In this document: positions 25,076 to 31,999 of the stretch, piece by piece
Layout of the letters: every line of letters begins with the position of its first letter
Position numbering within the stretch: the first letter of the stretch is position 1
NCBI GenBank assembly: GCA_049582805.1
Contig: JBAUUR010000040.1
Coordinates: 58,867-122,866 of the forward strand
Direction of reading: 5' to 3'
Source of the DNA: CAVXFS01 sp049582805
Lineage (GTDB): Bacteria > Pseudomonadota > Gammaproteobacteria > Burkholderiales > Gallionellaceae
DNA length: 64,000 nt
Program-made: the position numbers and the translations under genes
Notes under the pieces: model-generated
The model's input: only the letters and a program-made list of their open reading frames with translations
The model's database searches: none
What the model was told of the DNA's origin: nothing

Positions 25076-25694
25076 GGATGAGACCCGCAAGGTGTTGCGC
25101 TGCTATCAGCGCGATATTGCTCGCTTTATACACGCACAAATGCTGGAACATAGTTGGGAAGATGCCGTTGATTACGAAGTGGTGGTGAGCAAAGGGTACG
25201 TGGAACTCACGCCCAGTGCCTATTCCATCAATGAGCCATCCGCCGATTACCTCGTGTCTCCCGCAGACAAGAGCAACATGTCGAAGTACGTGTTTGGCGG
25301 TTTCAAACGCTGCCTGTATCCGGTGCAGAAGTTCGACTCGGAGGCGGAGCGCGTTTTGGCAGTCATTCTTGAACGTGATGCCGAGAAGTGGTTCAAACCA
25401 GCCAAAGGGCAATTCCAGATTTTCTACAAGCAGGGAGCTGATCATATGGAGTATCAACCGGATTTTGTTGCCGAAGTGAACGACGCGATTTACATGTTTG
25501 AGCCCAAGGCCAGTAACCAGATGACCGACCCCGTCGTCTTGGCCAAGAAGGAAGCGGCAATCAAGTGGTGCAAAAATACTTCTGATTATGCTGCCACCAA
25601 TGGCGGCAAGCCGTGGCGATACGTGCTGATCCCGCATAACGCGATAGCGGTGAACATGACGCTGGATGGTTTGGCGGGACAGTTTGGCGAATAA
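25056..25694 (+). pseudogene. Type III restriction subunit Res, C-terminal nuclease part (out of frame)
   Basis: About 212 residues continuing the Res protein in the +1 frame: SYLSEDETRKVLRCYQRDIA then MEYQPDFVAEVNDAIYMFEP with KASN, the PD...E-x-K nuclease core typical of Res. There is no ribosome binding site of its own near the junction. It is only functional if the frameshift at 25054-25059 is corrected by slippage, is a sequencing error, or reverts. An internal ATG such as that at 25279 would lose part of the domain. Confidence 0.8.
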
Positions 25695-25700
25695 AAGTGT

Positions 25701-26894
25701 GTGAACGTAGCTCTTGTCTTGATGCATCCTGACCGCAAAAACTACCACTGGCGCATCGCCGGGTTTTATTTCTTCTACTTTGCTTTCGTGGGCATGTTTG
25801 CGCCTTACTGGAGCCTGTATCTCAAGTCCATCCGCTTCGACGCGGTGCAGATTTCCATCCTGTTGTCGGTACAGCCGGTGATGCGCATGATCGCGCCCAA
25901 CATCTGGGGCTGGTTGGCCGATCACACGGGGAAGCGGTTGCTGGTGGTCAAACTGGCTGCGCTGTGCAGCGCGCTGGCTTATCTGGGCGTGTTCTTTACC
26001 ACGCAGTTCTGGGGCATGTTGCTGGTGCTGGCGCTGATGAGTTTCTTCTGGAGCGCTTCCATGCCGCTGGTGGAAGCGACCACGCTGACCTATCTGGGCA
26101 AGAACACGGCGCATTACGGGCGCATCCGTTCCTGGGGGTCGGTCGGATTCATCGTGTCCGTGCTGGGGCTGGGCTATGCGTTTGATTACATCGCCATCAG
26201 CTGGTTGCTGTGGGCCGGGCTGTTCATCCTGCTCGGCATCCTGTTCTTCTCGCGGCAGATTCCGCCCACCGAAGTGCTGGCGCATCACACCGACAGCCAG
26301 CCGATCATGGATCTCCTGATGCGGCCACGGGTGCTGGCGTTGTTCGGCGCCTGTTTTCTGATGTCGGTGGCACACGGCCCTTATTACACTTTCTATTCCA
26401 TCCATCTGGTGGAGCACGGTTACGCCAAAAGCGCCGTGGGACTGCTGTGGGCGCTGGGCGTGATCTGCGAGATCGGAATCTTTTTTCTGATGCCGTGGCT
26501 GATGCGGCGCTATGCCTTGACGCAGATTCTGCTGGCAAGCTTTATCTGTGCCGTGTTGCGGTTTTTGCTGATCGGCTGGGGTGTGGATTCGCTCGCCCTG
26601 TTGCTGTTTGCGCAAAGCCTGCATGCCCTCACTTTCGGCGCTTTCCATGCGGCGGCGATCGCGCTGGTGCATCAATTTTTCCAGGGGCGCCATCAATCCA
26701 GGGGGCAGGGCTTGTTTGGCAGCATCACTTACGGCGCCGGCGGAGTGATCGGGGGGCTGGCCAGCGGCCCGTTGTGGCAACACTGGGGAGCATCGGTCAT
26801 GTATTCGATGAGCGCGCTGGCAGCGTTTCTGGGCCTGTTGTTGATATTATGGAAGCTGCGGATTGCTGCCGGGGCGGGCCATGCGCCGGTCTGA
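25701..26894 (+). CDS. MFS transporter, HcaT/PPP-like
   Basis: 397 residues with about 12 predicted membrane helices. The N-terminal segment GFYFFYFAFVGMFAPYWSLY followed by WGWLADHTGKR (loop 2-3 motif) matches the MFS_1_like group that includes the 3-phenylpropionate permease HcaT and related uncharacterised transporters. The substrate is not known. The start is uncertain: GTG at 25701 or ATG at 25722, neither with a clear ribosome binding site. It begins six bases after the restriction gene but looks like a chromosomal gene at the right edge of the island. Confidence 0.85.
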   Translation: MNVALVLMHPDRKNYHWRIAGFYFFYFAFVGMFAPYWSLYLKSIRFDAVQISILLSVQPVMRMIAPNIWGWLADHTGKRLLVVKLAALCSALAYLGVFFTTQFWGMLLVLALMSFFWSASMPLVEATTLTYLGKNTAHYGRIRSWGSVGFIVSVLGLGYAFDYIAISWLLWAGLFILLGILFFSRQIPPTEVLAHHTDSQPIMDLLMRPRVLALFGACFLMSVAHGPYYTFYSIHLVEHGYAKSAVGLLWALGVICEIGIFFLMPWLMRRYALTQILLASFICAVLRFLLIGWGVDSLALLLFAQSLHALTFGAFHAAAIALVHQFFQGRHQSRGQGLFGSITYGAGGVIGGLASGPLWQHWGASVMYSMSALAAFLGLLLILWKLRIAAGAGHAPV

Positions 26895-27082
26895 AAGGGT
26901 TTTTCCCCCCGCGGCTATTCCCGGTGCATGACGCGATCAAGGTGGCTGTCCCATCCTTGCCATACAGGTCCGGCCTTAAGGTTCCCGCAGAGAAAGGGAT
27001 GGGCCGCCAATCTTAACGCCCACGCTTCGTGTAATCCCGCATTCGCTGTGGCATAATCACGCGCTCATTTGGGATGAATACA

Positions 27083-28486
27083 ATGGGCGCAAGGACTTTA
27101 TACGACAAACTCTGGGACGGGCATGTGGTGCGGCAGGAAGCCGATGGCACCGCCTTGATTTACATCGACCGTCATCTGGTGCATGAAGTCACCAGTCCGC
27201 AGGCATTCGAAGGGTTGAAACTGTCTCAGCGCAAGCCGTGGCGCGTGCAGTCCATGCTCGCCGTGCCGGATCACAACGTGCCGACCACGCGCCGCAGCAG
27301 CGGCATCGCCGACCCGGTTTCGCGTTTGCAGGTGGAGACGCTGGATGCCAATTGCGCCGAGTTTGGCGTGACCGAATTCAGGATGGGCGACATGCGCCAG
27401 GGCATCGTGCACGTGATCGGGCCGGAACAGGGCGCGACCTTGCCCGGCATGACGGTGGTATGCGGCGATTCCCACACCAGCACCCACGGCGCGTTCGCTG
27501 CGCTGGCGCATGGTATTGGCACTTCCGAGGTCGAGCATGTGATGGCGACCCAGTGCCTGGTGGCGAAAAAATCCAAAGCGATGCTGGTCAGGGTGGAAGG
27601 CGCCTTGCACAAGGGCGTGACTGCCAAGGATATCGCGCTGGCGGTGATCGGCAAGATCGGTACTGCGGGCGGCACCGGTTACGCCATCGAATTTGCCGGG
27701 AACTCGATCCGTTCATTGTCTATGGAAGGACGTATGACCTTGTGCAACATGGCCATCGAGGCCGGCGCGCGCGCGGGCATGGTGGCAGCGGACGAGGTGA
27801 CCTTTGCCTATATCAAGGGCCGTCCGTTGGCGCCGCAGGGCGAATTGTGGGACCAGGCCGTGGCTTTCTGGCGCACTTTGCATTCCGACCAAGGCGCTGA
27901 GTTCGATGCAGTGGTGGAACTGGACGCGTCGCGGATCAAGCCGCAGGTAACCTGGGGAACTTCTCCGGAGATGGTCGCCGATATCGATGGCCGTGTGCCT
28001 GATCCGGATTCGGCGCCAGACGAGGTCAGGCGCCAGGATTGGGCGCGTGCCTTGAAGTATATGGGGCTGCAAGCCAATACACCGATCTGCGAGATCAGCA
28101 TAGATAAAGTGTTCATCGGCTCCTGCACCAACGCACGCATCGAGGATTTGCGCGCGGCGGCGGCGGTCGCGCGCGGCAAGCATGTCGCTGCCAACGTGAA
28201 ACTGGCGATGGTGGTGCCCGGTTCCGGGCTGGTGAAGCGGCAGGCTGAGCAGGAAGGGCTGGACCAGATATTTATCGATGCCGGCTTCGAGTGGCGCGAG
28301 CCGGGCTGTTCGATGTGCCTGGCAATGAACGACGACCGGCTGGAGCCGGGCGAGCGTTGCGCTTCCACTTCCAACCGCAACTTCGAAGGGCGGCAGGGGC
28401 AGGGCGGACGCACCCATCTGGTCAGTCCTGAGATGGCGGCGGCGGCAGCGATTGCCGGACATTTCGTTGACGTGGGAAAATGGTAA
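27083..28486 (+). CDS. leuC: 3-isopropylmalate dehydratase large subunit
   Basis: 467 residues. It isomerises 2-isopropylmalate to 3-isopropylmalate with LeuD, the second step of leucine synthesis. Seen: VCGDSHTSTHGAFAALAHGI, FIGSCTNARIEDLRAAAAV and EPGCSMCLAMNDD; the Cys residues in SCTN and GCSMC ligate the [4Fe-4S] cluster. The ATG at 27083 is chosen because GGGA lies eight bases upstream; the ATG at 27074 touches that site. It heads leuC-leuD-leuB-asd, with an entericidin-like gene between leuC and leuD. Confidence 0.97.
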   Translation: MGARTLYDKLWDGHVVRQEADGTALIYIDRHLVHEVTSPQAFEGLKLSQRKPWRVQSMLAVPDHNVPTTRRSSGIADPVSRLQVETLDANCAEFGVTEFRMGDMRQGIVHVIGPEQGATLPGMTVVCGDSHTSTHGAFAALAHGIGTSEVEHVMATQCLVAKKSKAMLVRVEGALHKGVTAKDIALAVIGKIGTAGGTGYAIEFAGNSIRSLSMEGRMTLCNMAIEAGARAGMVAADEVTFAYIKGRPLAPQGELWDQAVAFWRTLHSDQGAEFDAVVELDASRIKPQVTWGTSPEMVADIDGRVPDPDSAPDEVRRQDWARALKYMGLQANTPICEISIDKVFIGSCTNARIEDLRAAAAVARGKHVAANVKLAMVVPGSGLVKRQAEQEGLDQIFIDAGFEWREPGCSMCLAMNDDRLEPGERCASTSNRNFEGRQGQGGRTHLVSPEMAAAAAIAGHFVDVGKW

Positions 28487-28524
28487 AACGAACTGAAATG
28501 AACCTAAATCCTGCAGTTTGGAGG

Positions 28525-28644
28525 CTTCGACTTCGCTGGCTGCGCCAGCTACGCTCAGCACGAACGGTTTGGGGAATGTCACGCAATTGGTAAGCAATCC
28601 GTTCGCCCTGAGCGTAGCGCGTAGCGCGTAGCGCGGAGTCGAAG
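28525..28644. repeat. Large imperfect inverted repeat with GCGTAGC heptads
   Basis: The left arm (28525-28567) runs from CTTCGACTTCGC to ACGCTCAGCACGAACGG. The right arm (28599-28644) is its imperfect complement, CCGTTCGCCCTGAGCGTAGC to GGAGTCGAAG. The right arm holds three tandem GCGTAGC heptads (28612-28632). Elements of this sequence type are common intergenic repeats in proteobacteria (from memory, not searched). Confidence 0.75.
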
Positions 28645-28676
28645 GGTTTCAGGGGGACACAACTGAGGTTTTTAGG

Positions 28677-28811
28677 ATGAAAAGGATTGCATTTTTGCTG
28701 GTGATAACGGGCGCGCCTTCCGCTGGCAATACCATGAAAAGTTTGGGGCGGGATATACAATCAGGTGGCCAGGCGATAGGAAAGGCCGCCGAAAAAATGA
28801 CAGCCTGCTGA
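28677..28811 (+). CDS. Entericidin-like small protein lacking the lipobox cysteine
   Basis: 44 residues. MKRIAFLLVI is a signal-like start and NTMKSLGRDIQSGGQAIGKA is the typical entericidin sequence, and genes of this family commonly sit between leuC and leuD in betaproteobacteria. In the family the residues before NTM are AGC, with the Cys carrying the lipid. Here they are SAG directly followed by NTM, as if the TGC codon had been deleted in frame. The protein may not be lipidated. TTTTTAGG lies just before the ATG. Too short for most gene callers. Confidence 0.7.
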   Translation: MKRIAFLLVITGAPSAGNTMKSLGRDIQSGGQAIGKAAEKMTAC

Positions 28812-28895
28812 ACGCAGGCAGTCGGCGGGGTTTGTCGCAAGCCGGACTTTCATATGATTCTTCCTGCGCGCAACGGTCTTGATTGAGGTGAACTG

Positions 28896-29534
28896 ATGCA
28901 AAGATTTACTGTTCTGGAGGGTTTGGTCGTCCCATTGGATCGTGCCAATGTGGATACCGATGCGATGATACCCAAGCAGTTCCTGAAATCCATCAAGCGC
29001 TCCGGTTTCGGGCCGAACGCATTCGATGAGTGGCGCTATCTGGATCACGGCGAGCCGGGCATGGATAATTCAAAACGGCAGCTCAACCCGGATTTTGTGC
29101 TCAACCAGCCGCGCTATCAAGGCGCGCAAATCCTGCTTGCGCGCGAGAATTTCGGCTGCGGCAGCTCGCGCGAACATGCGCCGTGGGCGCTGCAGGATTA
29201 CGGCTTCCGCGCGATCATCGCACCGAGCTTTGCCGAAATCTTTTTCAACAATTGTTTCAAGAACGGCATGCTGCCGATCAAGCTTGATGCGGGCAGCGTT
29301 GATGCGTTATTCAAAGTGGTGGAAGCCGTGCCGGGCTATCGGTTGCAAGTTGACCTGGAACAGCAAAGCATCAGCGCGCCGGATGGCACGGTTTACAAAT
29401 TTGAAGTGGATGCGCACCGCAAGCATTGCCTGCTGAACGGGTTGGACGATATCGGACTGACTTTGCAGCATGTGGATGAGATCCGGGCATTTGAAGCCAG
29501 GCATCGCGTGGCGCAGCCCTGGTTGTTTGCATAA
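28896..29534 (+). CDS. leuD: 3-isopropylmalate dehydratase small subunit
   Basis: 212 residues, the normal length of bacterial LeuD. Family features are the early segment LDRANVDTDAMIPKQFLKSI, then LLARENFGCGSSREHAPWAL (about residue 85) and AIIAPSFAEIFFNNCFKNG. GAGGTGAACTG precedes the ATG. It binds LeuC to form the active isomerase. It lies 84 bases after the small entericidin-like gene and 77 bases before leuB. Confidence 0.97.
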   Translation: MQRFTVLEGLVVPLDRANVDTDAMIPKQFLKSIKRSGFGPNAFDEWRYLDHGEPGMDNSKRQLNPDFVLNQPRYQGAQILLARENFGCGSSREHAPWALQDYGFRAIIAPSFAEIFFNNCFKNGMLPIKLDAGSVDALFKVVEAVPGYRLQVDLEQQSISAPDGTVYKFEVDAHRKHCLLNGLDDIGLTLQHVDEIRAFEARHRVAQPWLFA

Positions 29535-29611
29535 ATCCCCCATGGCTCTTTTTGCCAAAGGGGGCGGGCATAGCGGAGGATTTTGAATTTTATGGAAAAC
29601 GGGAATTTGAA

Positions 29612-30676
29612 ATGAAAATCGCTGTATTGCCCGGTGATGGAATCGGTGCTGAGATTGTCGCGCAGGCCGTCAAGGTGATGGAGGCTTTGTGCAGTGACGG
29701 CCTGAAGATGGAAATGGAATATGCGCATATCGGCGGTGCGGGCTACGATGCCGCAGGCGATCCCTTGCCGGAAGCGACGATGAAGCTGGCGCAGCAATCC
29801 GACGCCGTGCTGCTTGGTGCCGTGGGCGGCTATCAGTATGACACGCTGCCGCGGCCAATGCGTCCGGAACAAGGGTTGTTGCGTATCCGCAAGGGATTGA
29901 ATCTGTTTGCCAACCTGCGTCCTGCATTGCTTTACCCGGAACTGGCGAGTGCCTCTTCCCTGCGTCCAGAGGTGGTGTCAGGACTGGATATCATGATATT
30001 GCGCGAACTGACCGGGGATATTTATTTTGGCCAGCCGCGCGGCATCACCACGCTGGAGAACGGTGAGCGCCTGGGCTTTGATACGATGCACTACAGCGAG
30101 TCGGAAATCCGCCGCGTGGCGCATGTCGGATTCAGGATTGCCATGAAGCGAAGCAAAAAGGTATGTTCGGTGGATAAGGCGAATGTACTGGATACCAGCA
30201 TGTTCTGGCGTGAGATAGTGACGGATGTCGCGAAGGAATATCCTCAAGTCGAACTGTCGCATATGTATGTGGACAATGCAGCGATGCAACTGGTGCGCGC
30301 ACCCAAACAGTTCGATGTGATTTTGACCGGAAACATCTTTGGCGACATTCTGTCGGATGAAGCCTCAATGCTGACCGGTTCCATCGGCATGCTGCCGTCC
30401 GCATCGCTGGATGCGAACAACAAGGGACTGTATGAGCCATGCCACGGTTCCGCGCCGGATATCGCTGGCAAGGATATCGCGAATCCGCTGGCGACGATTC
30501 TGTCTGTGGCGATGATGATGCGTTACACCTTTGCGCAAGAGGACATTGCCAGGCGCATCGAACATGCGGTGCGCAAGGTGTTGCAGCAAGGGCTGCGCAC
30601 AGCCGATATCTATGAGGCCGGGATGCAGAAGGTCGGCACCGATGCGATGGGCGATGCAGTGGTAGCAGCGCTATGA
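29612..30676 (+). CDS. leuB: 3-isopropylmalate dehydrogenase
   Basis: 354 residues. It oxidises and decarboxylates 3-isopropylmalate with NAD+, the third step of leucine synthesis. MKIAVLPGDGIGAEIVAQAV is the canonical N-terminus; RELTGDIYFGQPRG and VDKANVLDTSMFWR carry substrate-binding residues; NIFGDILSDEASMLTGSIGM and EPCHGSAPDIAGKDIANPLA are the metal and NAD sites. The start at 29612 is preceded by GGGAATTTGAA; the earlier frame from 29552 covers a CCCCC/GGGGG hairpin and is not part of the protein. Confidence 0.97.
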   Translation: MKIAVLPGDGIGAEIVAQAVKVMEALCSDGLKMEMEYAHIGGAGYDAAGDPLPEATMKLAQQSDAVLLGAVGGYQYDTLPRPMRPEQGLLRIRKGLNLFANLRPALLYPELASASSLRPEVVSGLDIMILRELTGDIYFGQPRGITTLENGERLGFDTMHYSESEIRRVAHVGFRIAMKRSKKVCSVDKANVLDTSMFWREIVTDVAKEYPQVELSHMYVDNAAMQLVRAPKQFDVILTGNIFGDILSDEASMLTGSIGMLPSASLDANNKGLYEPCHGSAPDIAGKDIANPLATILSVAMMMRYTFAQEDIARRIEHAVRKVLQQGLRTADIYEAGMQKVGTDAMGDAVVAAL

Positions 30677-30684
30677 AATTTTAT

Positions 30685-30757
30685 GTAGGGTGGGTTAGCC
30701 GCTTGCGGCGTAACCCGCCGTTCGCTTGGTCGGTTACGCTTCGCTAACCCACCCTAC
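30685..30757. repeat. Inverted repeat GTAGGGTGGGTTAGC between leuB and asd
   Basis: GTAGGGTGGGTTAGC (30685-30699) is perfectly inverted as GCTAACCCACCCTAC (30743-30757). The 43 bases between contain further partial complements (GGCGTAACCC and GGTTACGC). Elements of this type are widespread intergenic palindromes in proteobacteria (general knowledge, not searched). There is no T-run, so it is not a standard terminator. Confidence 0.85.
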
Positions 30758-30769
30758 GAGGGAAAAGTT

Positions 30770-31876
30770 ATGAGGGTAGGACTGGTCGGCTGGCGCGGGA
30801 TGGTGGGTTCGGTGCTCATGCAGCGCATGCGCGCCGAGCGGGATTTCGACCTGATCGATCCGGTTTTTTTCACCACTTCGCAGGTTGGTGGCAAGGCGCC
30901 GGACGTAGGCCGCGATGTGCCGGTGCTGAAGGATGCCAGGGACATTGCCGAGCTGAAGGCGATGGACACCATTATCTCCTGCCAGGGCGGCGACTATACC
31001 AATGAGGTGTTTCCCGGTTTGCGCGCTGCCGGTTGGCAAGGTTACTGGATAGATGCCGCTTCGACCTTGCGCATGGAGCAGGATGCAGTGATCATACTCG
31101 ATCCGGTCAATCTGGACGTGATCAAGGATGCGCTGATTCAGGGTAAGAAGGATTTTATCGGCGGGAACTGCACGGTAAGCCTGATGTTGATGGCATTGAG
31201 CGGATTGTTCAAGGCGGATAAAATTGAATGGATAAGTTCCATGACCTATCAGGCGGCGTCTGGCGCGGGCGCCCAGAACATGCGTGAATTACTGAGCCAG
31301 ATGGGCGAGGCTCACCGCGTCGCCAAGAATCTGCTGGAAGATCCCGCTTCGGCAATTCTGGATATAGACCGCGAGGTGGCGGGTATACTGCGGGATGAAA
31401 AATTTCCGACGGCCAATTTTGGTGTGCCACTGGCTGGCAGCCTGATACCATGGATAGACAAGGATCTGGGTAATGGACAGAGCAAGGAAGAATGGAAAGG
31501 CAAGGCCGAGACCAACAAAATACTCGGCCGAAATGCCAACCCTGTCCCGGTTGATGGGCTGTGCGTACGCATTGGAGCGATGCGCTGCCATAGCCAGGCA
31601 TTGACCATCAAGTTGAAGCGCGATGTGCCGTTGGATGAGATCGAAGGCATGCTTGCCGACGCGAATCCGTGGGTGAAAGTGGTACGCAACCGGCGCGAGG
31701 AGACCGTGCGCGAATTGACACCTGCCGCCGTGACCGGCTTGCTGGCCGTACCCGTGGGCCGACTGCGCAAGATGGATATGGGGGGTGAGTACTTGTCCGC
31801 GTTTACTGTGGGAGATCAGTTATTGTGGGGCGCGGCTGAACCGTTGCGGCGCATGTTGCGGATATTGATTGAATAG
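30770..31876 (+). CDS. asd: Aspartate-semialdehyde dehydrogenase
   Basis: 368 residues, the gamma/beta-proteobacterial type. It reduces aspartyl phosphate to aspartate semialdehyde for lysine, threonine, methionine and peptidoglycan precursor synthesis. MRVGLVGWRGMVGSVLMQRM is the NADP-binding N-terminus; FIGGNCTVSLMLMAL holds the catalytic Cys (about residue 133); SGAGAQNMRELLSQMG and the later RIGAMRCHSQALTIKLK segment complete the family pattern. GAGGGAAAAGTT lies before ATG. It follows leuB across an inverted repeat and precedes fimV, a common betaproteobacterial order. Confidence 0.97.
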   Translation: MRVGLVGWRGMVGSVLMQRMRAERDFDLIDPVFFTTSQVGGKAPDVGRDVPVLKDARDIAELKAMDTIISCQGGDYTNEVFPGLRAAGWQGYWIDAASTLRMEQDAVIILDPVNLDVIKDALIQGKKDFIGGNCTVSLMLMALSGLFKADKIEWISSMTYQAASGAGAQNMRELLSQMGEAHRVAKNLLEDPASAILDIDREVAGILRDEKFPTANFGVPLAGSLIPWIDKDLGNGQSKEEWKGKAETNKILGRNANPVPVDGLCVRIGAMRCHSQALTIKLKRDVPLDEIEGMLADANPWVKVVRNRREETVRELTPAAVTGLLAVPVGRLRKMDMGGEYLSAFTVGDQLLWGAAEPLRRMLRILIE

Positions 31877-31999
31877 ATAATCTGTTTGGAATTAGCAAGC
31901 TTGACGCATGATGTCATGTTTAGATTCAACTTGCATGACTAAGTCTACGATGTTAGCCTGACCAGGGGCTGGACTTTGGAAACAGGGGAATTGATAGTA

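Noticed and set aside
25068..26783. A 571-codon minus-strand frame opposite the MFS and Res genes
   Set aside because: The sequence is Gln, His and Arg rich without domains, and overlaps two well supported genes.
29535..29580. CCCCC...GGGGG hairpin between leuD and leuB considered as a terminator
   Set aside because: The stem has mismatches and no T-run follows; leuD and leuB are expected to be co-transcribed.
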